Counted from the first letter of the stretch, positions 1-7,449 are shown. The stretch is 8,424 bases of DNA from Ignavibacteriota bacterium (GCA_016209805.1 JACQVJ010000117.1:1-8424); one strand, 5' to 3'. Program-made: numbers and translations. Notes: generated by a model from the sequence alone, not told the origin.

Positions 1-240
1 TATCCCAACCCATTCAACCCAACCACGAGAATAAGATTCACGATACCTTCTTCAGGATTCACCACACTGAAAGTCTATGATGTGTTAGGAAATGAAGTTG
101 CCACGCTTGTCAATCAAGAGATGAATTCTGGAAGTCACGAGACAAGATGGAACGCGACCGGAATGGCGAGCGGCGTGTACTTCTACCGGCTTGCAACAAG
201 CGGTGTCGTTGAGACAAAGCGGATGGTTGTCATTCGGTAA
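1..240 (+). CDS. C-terminal end of a T9SS-exported protein (5' truncated by window edge)
   Basis: Frame 1 is open from the first base to a TAA at 238-240 and gives 79 residues. They form a complete type A T9SS C-terminal sorting domain (Por_Secre_tail/TIGR04183 type). It begins with YPNPFNPTTRIRF, continues with a beta-rich TLKVYDVLGNEVATLVN segment and a GSHETRWNATGMASGVYFYRL segment, and ends with KRMVVIR. In this family the domain directs a protein, after Sec export, through the T9SS across the outer membrane, where it is usually cleaved and the protein is anchored or released. The functional N-terminal part lies outside the window, so the activity of the protein cannot be told. The domain is the best taxonomic marker here and implies that the genome encodes a T9SS. 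The next gene starts 57 nt downstream. Confidence 0.93.
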   Translation, partial: YPNPFNPTTRIRFTIPSSGFTTLKVYDVLGNEVATLVNQEMNSGSHETRWNATGMASGVYFYRLATSGVVETKRMVVIR

Positions 241-284
241 CACTGCAGTTACCCTGCACAGCCAAACAACGTGTTGAACAACTC

Positions 285-291
285 AGGGGAG
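285..291 (+). promoter_or_regulatory. Ribosome binding site that fixes the glycosyltransferase start
   Basis: AGGGGAG lies 6 nt upstream of the ATG at 298. The alternative in-frame GTG at 271 has no purine-rich sequence before it, only gccaaacaac, so the ATG at 298 is preferred. Confidence 0.65.
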
Positions 292-297
292 ATTTCG

Positions 298-1668
298 ATG
301 ACTTCATCAACATCTCTGACAGAAGATGTATTGCCTTCGAGTGGCGAGATAAGCCGCTCACGACGGTGGTTTCAGGTAGCATGCGTGACAGCGCTTACGT
401 TTGGCCTGAGAGTCTTGTTCTACGTAGTATATGGCTCGCGGTGGTCGTTCGAGGAAGCCATGTACTGGGATGGATGGGGGCGGATTGCGCTCTTTATGTC
501 GCAAGGATACGGACTAGCGGATACCCACCTACTGACGTACTTTCCGGTCAGCGAGATGGCACTCCCGACGGCATCACGTCCACCCCTGCCGATTCTCATG
601 TTTGCCCCAGTGCTGCGACTGTTCGGCGAGAATCTTTTCCCGATCGTGTTGCTGCAAATCATGATCGATACCGCGACGGCCTTTTTGATTTACCTCCTCA
701 CGTACCGGTTGCTTCGCACCGGGGTATTCACTTTTCCGAAAGCAAGCGATCGAGCCTTTCACTACACGGGATTGCTTGCGTCGCTCGGTTTCGCGTTCTT
801 TACGCCGGAATGGTCACGAACATCGGGATTCTACAGCGAACCGCTCTTCACATTGTTATTGACACTGGGAGTTGGTGTGATTCTTCTGTATAGAAGTCCT
901 CGAGCCTTTTTGCTGTCGGGACTTCTCTTCGGGTTGGCTGCACTCGCCCGTCCTTCCATCCTCCTATTCCCCTTGGTCCTCTTACTGTGGTTGATTTGGG
1001 GGGAGCGAGTGCTGCTCAAGCATGCGCTTCTTTTGCCACTATGCATGGCCTTTGTATTGCTTCCGTGGGGAGTCCGAAATTATGTCGTCTTCCAACGAGT
1101 GATCGTGACCCAAACATTGGGGGGGTATGATCTCTTCAGGCACAGCGGACAGATAGAGCACGACGACTACATTCGTTGGGTACCCACAGGTGAAGGGGAA
1201 GAACGAGTACTAAACTTCCTCCGAGAGCGCAGGCTCACCCCGCAGACAATTAGTGAACCGGAGCTTGATGCCTTGCTTAGCCGCGAAGCCCTGCGGATTA
1301 TCTGGGAGCACCCGTGGCGCTACCTCAACCTCAGTTTCCATCGGGCAACGTGGCTCTTCTACGATCATCATTTGGATCGTCGCGGTCGGGGGAGTCACTT
1401 GGCTGCAATATACTTCGGCTTTGTCTTTCTCCCGTTCGGCTTGGTTGCCCTCGGTTGGTGGCGCTATCGCGGGGCATGGATTCGGAGACTAACACCGGTG
1501 TGGCTGATGGTGGGTTACACCATCGTGATTCACGCAATGATCGCTGCGCAGTTTCGCTTTATACTCCCCCTAGTGCCGCTGTTGAGCTGTGTAAGCGGAT
1601 ACGTCGTGGCGCGAATCATTTCCGACTATTGGCAACGCCGTCAGAACCGAGCGTTGCGTCCGAGTTAG
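298..1668 (+). CDS. GT-C family membrane glycosyltransferase (PMT/ArnT-like, GT39/GT83 type)
   Basis: This is a 456-residue polytopic inner-membrane protein. Family members move a sugar from a polyprenyl-phosphate carrier to a protein, lipid A or another envelope acceptor on the periplasmic side. The N-terminal tail (residues 1-23) is cytoplasmic, followed by a first membrane segment at about 26-45. The first periplasmic loop holds the acidic stretch FEEAMYWDGW (51-60, Asp58 a candidate catalytic acid) and SRPPLPILMFAPVLRLFGEN (93-112), which resembles the RPP-Y/L-P motif of PMT_2 proteins. Further hallmarks are FYSEPLF (178-184), LLFGLAALARPSILL (209-223), PWGVRNYVVFQ (256-266) and QFRFILPLVPLL (418-429). 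The ATG at 298 is preferred because of its RBS; an in-frame GTG at 271 would add nine residues. The family is clear. The sugar and acceptor are unknown. Its place beside a T9SS cargo gene and a secreted hydrolase suggests envelope or surface glycosylation, which is inference only. Confidence 0.85.
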   Translation: MTSSTSLTEDVLPSSGEISRSRRWFQVACVTALTFGLRVLFYVVYGSRWSFEEAMYWDGWGRIALFMSQGYGLADTHLLTYFPVSEMALPTASRPPLPILMFAPVLRLFGENLFPIVLLQIMIDTATAFLIYLLTYRLLRTGVFTFPKASDRAFHYTGLLASLGFAFFTPEWSRTSGFYSEPLFTLLLTLGVGVILLYRSPRAFLLSGLLFGLAALARPSILLFPLVLLLWLIWGERVLLKHALLLPLCMAFVLLPWGVRNYVVFQRVIVTQTLGGYDLFRHSGQIEHDDYIRWVPTGEGEERVLNFLRERRLTPQTISEPELDALLSREALRIIWEHPWRYLNLSFHRATWLFYDHHLDRRGRGSHLAAIYFGFVFLPFGLVALGWWRYRGAWIRRLTPVWLMVGYTIVIHAMIAAQFRFILPLVPLLSCVSGYVVARIISDYWQRRQNRALRPS

Positions 1669-1806
1669 CTGCAAGCTTTTCAGTGTTGGAATCGCAGTTG
1701 GAATGGTTGACACAGCAGCACACCAACCTTTCTCTCTTCTTGCTTCTCAACCAGCCCATTCCTATATTTTCAAAAACTCTGAATACTAATCACGACTCAG
1801 TTTTCA
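1669..1806. other. Intergenic gap between glycosyltransferase and GHL10 gene
   Basis: The gap is 138 bp. It has no convincing terminator hairpin and no ORF with coding character. A TTGACA at 1707-1712 has no matching -10 box at the usual distance. An AT-rich patch (tatattttcaaaaac, about 1763-1777) lies roughly 30-40 nt before the downstream start and could hold a promoter element, but nothing is strong enough to name. The downstream gene may have its own promoter here. Confidence 0.4.
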
Positions 1807-3549
1807 TTGCAACCGCACATCGCTCTTGTCCTCCTGATTATTTGCATCGCAACATCTGCCTCTTCCCAATCATCCTCTGTCTCACCGCCAAAGCGTGAAG
1901 TCCGCGGAGTTTGGATCACCACTGCAACTGGTCTTGACTGGCCGAAGAGCACAGTTGTAGATGAGCAGAAGAATTCCCTGCGAACCATCGTCCAGAACCT
2001 GAAGCAGGCCAATTTCAACACGATCTTCTTTCAGGTGCGAGCGCGAGGAGATGCGTACTATCGCTCGCAGTACGAGCCATGGGCGGAGAACCTGACAGGA
2101 ACACTTGGCAAAGATCCGGGCTGGGATCCGCTCGCACTCCTTCTCGAGGAAGCGCACAAGCGAGGTATGGAAGTCCATGCTTGGTTCAATCTGTACAAGG
2201 TGCGCGGGTTGAACCCTGCCGGCCCAAGCTCACCCCAACATCCTACACGCGCATATCCGCATTGGGTGAGAGTATATCAGGATGAAGCGTGGCTGGATCC
2301 AGGTATCCCGGAGGTGCGGGAGTATCTTATCCGGGTCGCCCTCGATCTCGTGCGTAACTACGACATCGACGGAATTAACTTTGACTTCATTCGGTATCCG
2401 GGGAAGGACTTTCCGGACATGGAAACGCATCTCCGCTACGGAAACGGAATGAGCCGCGATGATTGGAGAAGAAGCAACATTGATAAGTTCGTGAGTGAGT
2501 TTTATGATCGTGCAATGGCAATCAAACCGATGCTCAAGGTCGGGTCCGCACCGCTCGCCATCTACCAGAATTCGAACCTCACCGGAAGCTACTACACGTA
2601 TGCTCAAGATTCTTACGGATGGCTCAAAAAGCAGAAGCACGATTATCTATCCCCGCAGATGTACTGGAGTCTCGGCGGCAATAACGGAGAGCCGAACTTT
2701 GCAACACTGTCACGAGCGTGGAAGCGCTATGAAGCAGGCCGCCACATCTACGCGGGCATCGGAGCCTACAAGCCGGACGTCGTGCCCGAAATACCAGCTG
2801 AGATCGATACAACACGTGTGAGCGGCCTCCTCGGACAGGTGTACTTCCGCTATGACAACATCGAACGGCTGGACATGTTTGGCAACCGCTACCGGACGCC
2901 GGCCAACATTCCTCCCATGCCATGGAAGGATAATACACCTCCGATGCCCCCAAAAAATCTCGCAGTCACCGAATTAACACCGAATGTCTTCCATCTCGAG
3001 TGGCTTGCTCCGACCTCGGCCACCGACGGTGATCGAGCGCGCGGCTACAACATCTACCGCTCCGCCACGCTGCCAATACCCGTTGATGATCCGACGGCGC
3101 TCGTGGCAATTACAACAGCGGAGGCAAACTACTTCATTGATACCGTGCGAACGCCGACAGCCTTCAAGTATTTCTACGCTGTCTCTGCACTCGACAAAGG
3201 GAACAACGAAAGTGACATCTCGAATGCCGCCGACATTGTGCTTAAGGAGATGGTGGCCATCAGAGGGAAGCTCTTCCACGCCACGAGTCTGTCGATGCTT
3301 CTTGCAAATGGAGGTGCCCCGACACTCGTTGCCTACAAGATTGCAGACAAGATGAACGTTTCGTTGGAAGTAATCGAACAACGGGCCGACGAGCTGGAAA
3401 CAACAGTGACGACAATTGCCCGAGGAACTCAGGAGGCCGGCACCTACGTGGTAGGGTTGCGGAACGTACCGTTCAGAGGAGGACGATATGTTGTCAGACT
3501 GAGGGCTGGCGATGCGACGATTGAACAGCCTCTCGAACTGCGGCAGTGA
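1807..3549 (+). CDS. Secreted GHL10-type glycoside hydrolase-like protein with FnIII-like domain (YddW/DigH relative)
   Basis: This is a 580-residue exported protein. Residues 1-20 form a hydrophobic signal peptide (IALVLLIICIATSASS, cleavage near Ser20/Gln21), although the N-region lacks Lys or Arg. Residues 29 to about 370 match the glycosyl-hydrolase-like 10 TIM-barrel family (PF02638): REVRGVWITTATGLDWP (30-46), FNTIFFQVRARGDAYY (70-85), GMEVHAWFNLYKVRG (120-134), YDIDGINFDFIRYPG (185-199) and HDYLSPQMYWSLGG (278-291). In E. coli the relative YddW/DigH cleaves peptidoglycan glycans that lack stem peptides, so a periplasmic or surface glycan is the likely substrate. Residues about 378-475 look like fibronectin type III (PPKNLAVTEL, FHLEWLAP, GYNIYRSA, FKYFYAVSALDKGNNES). 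Residues about 505-580 form a beta-rich tail discussed in the findings. The start is a TTG. The frame is closed by a TGA at 1780-1782 with no ATG or GTG in between, no clear Shine-Dalgarno is present, and the signal peptide supports the TTG. The stop abuts the stop of the convergent methyltransferase. Confidence 0.88.
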   Translation: MQPHIALVLLIICIATSASSQSSSVSPPKREVRGVWITTATGLDWPKSTVVDEQKNSLRTIVQNLKQANFNTIFFQVRARGDAYYRSQYEPWAENLTGTLGKDPGWDPLALLLEEAHKRGMEVHAWFNLYKVRGLNPAGPSSPQHPTRAYPHWVRVYQDEAWLDPGIPEVREYLIRVALDLVRNYDIDGINFDFIRYPGKDFPDMETHLRYGNGMSRDDWRRSNIDKFVSEFYDRAMAIKPMLKVGSAPLAIYQNSNLTGSYYTYAQDSYGWLKKQKHDYLSPQMYWSLGGNNGEPNFATLSRAWKRYEAGRHIYAGIGAYKPDVVPEIPAEIDTTRVSGLLGQVYFRYDNIERLDMFGNRYRTPANIPPMPWKDNTPPMPPKNLAVTELTPNVFHLEWLAPTSATDGDRARGYNIYRSATLPIPVDDPTALVAITTAEANYFIDTVRTPTAFKYFYAVSALDKGNNESDISNAADIVLKEMVAIRGKLFHATSLSMLLANGGAPTLVAYKIADKMNVSLEVIEQRADELETTVTTIARGTQEAGTYVVGLRNVPFRGGRYVVRLRAGDATIEQPLELRQ

Positions 3550-4578
3550 TTATTTCTTTGCTTCGATCAACGAGACACCGGGGAGCCGGAGTCGGATTCG
3601 TTGTACGGATTGCGCCCCGCTGCACCAATCCCTCACTTGCTGAAAGGAGTACGTGTTCCCACCAGTTTCGTTCAGCAGATTCAATCCGACCATCAGAGGA
3701 AGAAGCCGCGCCAGTCCCGACCGCTGTCTTTCTTCCGTGATCTGATCGAGAATATACAACTTCCCTCCCGGTACAAGAACCTTCAAGACACGCTCCACAA
3801 GTTTGCTATTCTCCTCCTCATTAAAGCCATGAACAACGTTGAACAGCAACACGCAGTCCTGACCTTCAGGCAAGGTGACGCTCCTGCAATCGCCTGCCAA
3901 CAGTGACACCCTGTCCTCAATGGCCTCTTCCTTCAGCATCGATCTTGTGTGTCGAAGTGCCTGATCGAAATCCATGATGACAGCGTGTAGGTTGCTGTAT
4001 CGTCGACACAAATCTATGGCGTATAATCCGTGAGACCCCCCGATGTCCAGAAGTCGCTTAATATCTCTACTCAGAGAGATTTTTGTTCGGACCTCCGGCA
4101 GCAGCAGTCGTGCGAGGTCACGCATACCGTACACATAGACCCCCCAATCCTCTTCACCAAACATCTCAAGGTACGATTGCGGAGGACTGCCACGTTCGAC
4201 GGAATGCTCAAGGTACGCCCAGCGCGTGTACAGTGTTTCGAAGTACCGAATCAAATTGCCGAGATAGAAAGGAGAACCCTGCACCAGCCACTTTGCACCT
4301 TCCGATGTTACACCATATTCGTCACCCACGCGACGGAGATAGCCGGCTACCTCGAAGGCTTCGACAAGCAAGCGAACGCCCACCACGCTCAGATCTGTTT
4401 TCGTGGCAATCTCTTCAATAGTAAGTGGGCGAACGGCAACTGCCTCGAAAACACCCCGCCGAACTCCAATCGTGAGTGCACGTCCGAAGATGACGCTACC
4501 GAACGCATCCATCACAGGTGTGGGGAGTCGATGCATTTGATGCAGAAGCCTCTCAAGCAATGTGAGTTTGAAGATCAT
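3550..4578 (-). CDS. SAM-dependent O-methyltransferase (Methyltransf_2 family)
   Basis: This 342-residue protein resembles the class I methyltransferases related to plant COMT, CrtF and BchU, which methylate hydroxyl (sometimes carbon) groups on small, often aromatic or isoprenoid, substrates. Residues about 20-100 form the N-terminal dimerisation/winged-helix domain (RGVFEAVAVRPLTIEEIATKT..., TSEGAKWLVQG). The catalytic domain has SAM motif I LLDIGGSHG (176-184), an acid after beta-2 (VIMDFD, Asp203), AGDCRSV (228-234), the VVHGFNEEEN segment (248-257) and LVPGGKLYILDQI (268-280). His250 aligns with the catalytic His of the family's HDW motif. The C-terminal YSFQQVRDWCSGA segment is also typical. 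It is the last gene of the tatT-dctPQM series, 42 nt after dctM. The best Shine-Dalgarno-like sequence (AAGGA) is about 19 nt upstream, so initiation may be weak or coupled; Met15 and Met23 are alternative starts. The substrate is unknown. Confidence 0.88.
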   Translation of the reverse strand: MIFKLTLLERLLHQMHRLPTPVMDAFGSVIFGRALTIGVRRGVFEAVAVRPLTIEEIATKTDLSVVGVRLLVEAFEVAGYLRRVGDEYGVTSEGAKWLVQGSPFYLGNLIRYFETLYTRWAYLEHSVERGSPPQSYLEMFGEEDWGVYVYGMRDLARLLLPEVRTKISLSRDIKRLLDIGGSHGLYAIDLCRRYSNLHAVIMDFDQALRHTRSMLKEEAIEDRVSLLAGDCRSVTLPEGQDCVLLFNVVHGFNEEENSKLVERVLKVLVPGGKLYILDQITEERQRSGLARLLPLMVGLNLLNETGGNTYSFQQVRDWCSGAQSVQRIRLRLPGVSLIEAKK

Positions 4579-4620
4579 TGAAGTGTGCGAGGCAAATTCC
4601 TTCTTAGAGAAGCTCTGCCC

Positions 4621-5901
4621 CTATTTCACTCCCAAGAGATTAACGAGCCACAAACTAAGCCCGGGCACATAGGTGATGATGATGAGAGCTACAACCAGAA
4701 TGGCGATGTACGGAAGGGTGGCACGAATCACCGTGAACACCTGTTTTTCAAACCGCATGCTGGAGATAAACAGGTTGAGTCCGACAGGAGGAGTCAGATA
4801 ACCGATTTCGAGGTTTGCAAGGAAGATAATGCCGAGGTGAACCGGATCGACGCCGTATGCCATCGCAATGGGAATGATGAGCGGGACCACGACGATGATG
4901 GCGGAGAAAATATCCATCATCATCCCAACAATTATCAAAAAGAGATTTAACACGATCAGGAAGACGACCGGACTCGTGATGAAGGACTGTGTGAACTCAA
5001 ACAACTTCATCGGGACTTCCTCATCGATGAGGTAATTCGTCAGTCCCATGGCCGCACCGAGAATCATCAGGATGGCGCCGACGAGCACCATGCTTTCACG
5101 CATGACCCTCGGGATGTCACGAAACAGGTCGAGGTCTTTGTAGATGAATACCTCCACGATGAGAACATAGAAGGCTGTGATCGCTGCCGCTTCGGTCGCC
5201 GTGAAGACACCCGTATAGATCCCGCCGATCACGATGAACGGCAGAGGGAGTTCCCACACGGAGACGCGGACTGCGTGTGTAACATTGAGCCACGCGAACG
5301 GAGTCCGCGGTACCTTGAACTTTGCGCCCTGCCGCATGCTATATGCTGCGAGAATCACGACAAGAAGAATTCCCGGAACGATGCCTGCTGCAAACAGCTT
5401 GTCGATGCTGATCTTTGCGATCAGTGCATAGAGAATGAGCGGGAGACTCGGAGGAAAAAGCAATCCAAGGCTCCCCGACGTCGTAATCAGTCCAAGCGAA
5501 AACTTTTCCGGATACTGTTCCTTCAACAATACCGGAAGGAGCAAGCCGCCGAGCGCAACGATGGTGACTCCCGAAGCGCCGGTGAACGCTGTGAAGACCG
5601 CGCATGTTGCAAGGGCCACGATGGCAAGACCTCCGGGTATCGACCCGAAAAACGCCCTCGCAAGATTGACGAGCCTGACCGGAGCTTTGCTCTCAGCAAG
5701 AACGTACCCGGCAAATGTAAACAGCGGTATCGCAACAAGCGTCGGATTACTTCCGATACGGTACAACTCGACAATAACAGCTGATGTGTCGATCCCCTGG
5801 CCGGCGAAACTAAGCATCGCCACCACACCAATGATTGCGAAGAGAGGGGTGCCAACCAGGGCGAAGAGAACAAGAAGGAGACCATAGATGAACGTTTCCA
5901 T
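4621..5901 (-). CDS. dctM: TRAP transporter large permease subunit (DctM)
   Basis: DctM is the ion-coupled channel subunit of TRAP transporters and sits in the inner membrane with DctQ. The 426-residue length is normal for the family and the protein is hydrophobic throughout, with about a dozen membrane segments. Clear family motifs are IPLFTFAGYVLAES (58-71), FTAFTGASGVTIVALGGLLLP (103-123), GSLGLLFPPSLPLILYAL (143-160), GGIYTGVFTATEAAAITAFY (226-245), GMMMDIFSAIIVVVPLIIPIA (326-346) and EIGYLTPPVGLNLF (365-378). It starts at an ATG 2 nt after the dctQ stop, with a purine-rich GGAAGGAAAG just upstream (5911-5920). The two proteins are therefore almost certainly made from one mRNA. DctP and TatT from the same operon would supply the substrate. 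No truncation or frameshift is visible. Confidence 0.96.
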   Translation of the reverse strand: METFIYGLLLVLFALVGTPLFAIIGVVAMLSFAGQGIDTSAVIVELYRIGSNPTLVAIPLFTFAGYVLAESKAPVRLVNLARAFFGSIPGGLAIVALATCAVFTAFTGASGVTIVALGGLLLPVLLKEQYPEKFSLGLITTSGSLGLLFPPSLPLILYALIAKISIDKLFAAGIVPGILLVVILAAYSMRQGAKFKVPRTPFAWLNVTHAVRVSVWELPLPFIVIGGIYTGVFTATEAAAITAFYVLIVEVFIYKDLDLFRDIPRVMRESMVLVGAILMILGAAMGLTNYLIDEEVPMKLFEFTQSFITSPVVFLIVLNLFLIIVGMMMDIFSAIIVVVPLIIPIAMAYGVDPVHLGIIFLANLEIGYLTPPVGLNLFISSMRFEKQVFTVIRATLPYIAILVVALIIITYVPGLSLWLVNLLGVK

Positions 5902-5903
5902 CC

Positions 5904-6404
5904 CTATGTTCTTTCCTTCCGTCTCCCCATGAAGTCTACAGCATTTTCAGCGAGCTTCACGACAAAGTGAATCGCCATTAGAAAGTAACCAAAGGGAACG
6001 ATCAACAGACCAACCCAGGTGGGGACCGAGAGCATGATTTCACTTCCAGAGGCTTTCTCATCGAGCAGGAACGTGAGTGCCGCATCGCCAAGGAAGTAAC
6101 AGGCAAGGATGGAGAAGAGGCTCGTGAAGATCTGGACAACGGATTTAGCGCGGGGGGAAATGAACTTTGTGAGAGCATCGATCCCGATGTGTCGGCCTTC
6201 ATGCGTAGCAATGGCAGCGCCGGTGAAGCCAACCCACAGCACAAGGTGGCGGACCAGTGTATCCGCCCACAGAACGCCCGTGTCAAAGACATTCCTCAGA
6301 ACCACCTGCATAAATGCAAGCGATACCATTGCGCCGAGGAACAGTATGAGAAACGCGTACTCTACCCTGACAAGCAGACGGTCAAGCGCGAGCAGCAGCG
6401 TCAT
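5904..6404 (-). CDS. dctQ: TRAP transporter small permease subunit (DctQ)
   Basis: This 166-residue integral membrane protein has four predicted helices (about 15-38, 48-66, 84-107, 125-150), as expected for DctQ, which pairs with DctM and is needed for transport. The conserved loop after helix 2, ATHEGRHIGIDALTKFIS (residues about 66-83), is the recognisable family signature, and FMQVVLRNVF near residue 32 is also typical. The ATG overlaps the dctP stop in an ATGA arrangement (6401-6404), which suggests translational coupling; only a weak Shine-Dalgarno precedes it. The C-terminus is basic (GRRKERT), in keeping with a cytoplasmic tail. Confidence 0.93.
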   Translation of the reverse strand: MTLLLALDRLLVRVEYAFLILFLGAMVSLAFMQVVLRNVFDTGVLWADTLVRHLVLWVGFTGAAIATHEGRHIGIDALTKFISPRAKSVVQIFTSLFSILACYFLGDAALTFLLDEKASGSEIMLSVPTWVGLLIVPFGYFLMAIHFVVKLAENAVDFMGRRKERT

Positions 6405-7420
6405 TTCGACGTGGAATGCTTTGAACGGTAATCTGCGACGGCCTTTTCCACACGGTCGAGAAACGCTTCATCGTACAGCTTTCCTACGAGGCTGCGGCGG
6501 GCTTTCTTTCCGGCTTCCCAGTACTCCTGCACCGTCTTCGGAGAGTTTATTTCCACGATCTGAATACCGAACTTCTTCAGCGTTTCCACAGCAGCGGCGT
6601 TTTCTTGCCTGCTCTTGCGTGTCAGCTCACGCATGTATTTTTCTCCGTTGCGCACAAGGATCTCCTGGAGATCCCTGGGAAGCGAGTCGAACTTCTGCTT
6701 GGAGATGACAACAGCCCCCGATGCGTCGGCAAGGGGAAGATTCAACATATACTTCACGCGTGAATGCCACTGCATTCCAATCGCGGCAAGAGGTGCGTTG
6801 TACGCGCCATTGATGAGGCCGGTTTGGAACGACGTAAGGACATCGATGACCCCGAGGGGGATGGGGCTGAGGCCAAGGGCTTTGAACGTTGCTTCGGCAA
6901 TCTGGTCCCCTTCCCACATCCACATCTTCACGCCGTTCATATCCGCGAGGGTTCGGACCGGACTGTTGGTAAAGACATACACGAATCCCACCTCGGCCCA
7001 GCCCAACAGCACGTAACCATTATCAAGAAAGGCCTTTTCAAATTCGTCGCCGAATGTCGAGTACACGTGGTCGACTTCGCCGTACGCTTCGAAAAGGAAT
7101 GGAGCATCGAGAATACGCACTTTCGACGTGATCTCACCGAGGCCGAATCCGGTGAGACCGGCACTGTGCAACTGCCCGAGCCTGATCTTGCGCAGGACGT
7201 CCTTGTCTTCGCCCTGCACGCCACCTGCATAGATTTTGAAACCGAGACGGCCCTTGCTCTCCTTCCGTATTGCCGCGTCGTACTCACGCAGCACATTCAT
7301 CCATGTGGTTCCCTCGGGCGCGATAGTAGCAAACTTGATGATATGTTCCTGAGCAGACGTGGATGAACAGTAAACGAGCGAACCGAAAACCACGAGAAAC
7401 AGCCAATTCAATCTATTCAC
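6401..7420 (-). CDS. dctP: TRAP transporter periplasmic substrate-binding protein (DctP family, TatP-like)
   Basis: This 339-residue periplasmic solute receptor would deliver its ligand to DctQM. The signal peptide is residues 1-23 (NRLNWLFLVVFGSLVYCSSTSA, cleavage before Gln24). No proper lipobox is seen, because the residue before Cys18 is Tyr. The mature protein starts with the usual IIKFATIAPEGTTWMNVLREY and contains KIYAGGVQGEDKDVLRKIRLGQ, GWAEVGFVYVFTNSPVRTLADM, LGLSPIPLGVIDVLTSFQTGLINGAYNAP-like segments and GEKYMRELTRKSRQEN, all in DctP order. The classical G-L-K-I-R-V-P site reads GVKMWMWEGD, so the carboxylate-binding Arg (Arg147 of H. influenzae SiaP) is Trp167. I chose the GTG at 7420 because AAGGAG sits 6 nt upstream and the signal peptide then starts properly; a TTG at 7453 would add 11 residues. 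The neighbouring TatT gene indicates a TPAT-type receptor with a non-dicarboxylate ligand. Confidence 0.93.
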   Translation of the reverse strand: MNRLNWLFLVVFGSLVYCSSTSAQEHIIKFATIAPEGTTWMNVLREYDAAIRKESKGRLGFKIYAGGVQGEDKDVLRKIRLGQLHSAGLTGFGLGEITSKVRILDAPFLFEAYGEVDHVYSTFGDEFEKAFLDNGYVLLGWAEVGFVYVFTNSPVRTLADMNGVKMWMWEGDQIAEATFKALGLSPIPLGVIDVLTSFQTGLINGAYNAPLAAIGMQWHSRVKYMLNLPLADASGAVVISKQKFDSLPRDLQEILVRNGEKYMRELTRKSRQENAAAVETLKKFGIQIVEINSPKTVQEYWEAGKKARRSLVGKLYDEAFLDRVEKAVADYRSKHSTSK

Positions 7421-7426
7421 TGCAAT

Positions 7427-7432
7427 CTCCTT
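7427..7432 (-). promoter_or_regulatory. Ribosome binding site that fixes the dctP start
   Basis: On the minus strand AAGGAG is followed by 6 nt (attgca) and then the GTG at 7420-7418. The upstream TTG at 7453 lacks such a site. The RBS lies in the 29-nt gap after the tatT stop. Confidence 0.75.
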
Positions 7433-7449
7433 GTACGTTAACAGTATTC

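Noticed and set aside
244..258. TGCAG-5 nt-CTGCA inverted repeat after the T9SS cargo stop as a terminator
   Set aside because: The 5-bp stem has no following T-run and is too weak to support a terminator call.
298..1668. Classifying the glycosyltransferase specifically as ArnT (lipid A aminoarabinose transferase)
   Set aside because: The visible motifs are shared by the whole GT-C/PMT_2 group and no arn pathway genes are nearby, so the sugar and acceptor cannot be assigned.
1707..1712. TTGACA as a -35 box before the GHL10 gene
   Set aside because: The sequence 17 bp downstream (ttctct) is not a -10 box, and Bacteroidota promoters follow a different consensus.
1314..1898. A 194-codon + strand frame spanning the glycosyltransferase end and the intergenic gap
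   Set aside because: It overlaps two well-supported genes in another frame, has no recognisable motifs, and its composition fits an out-of-frame shadow.
4030..4581. A 183-codon + strand frame opposite the methyltransferase
   Set aside because: It is fully antisense to a gene with intact SAM-binding and catalytic motifs, and shows no domain of its own.
6109..6708. A 199-codon + strand frame opposite dctQ and the end of dctP
   Set aside because: It is antisense to two conserved genes and rich in Ser and Arg, as expected for a shadow frame.
6764..7366. A 200-codon + strand frame opposite dctP
   Set aside because: It is antisense to a clear DctP gene; the His- and Glu-rich, low-hydrophobicity translation has no family signature and no RBS.
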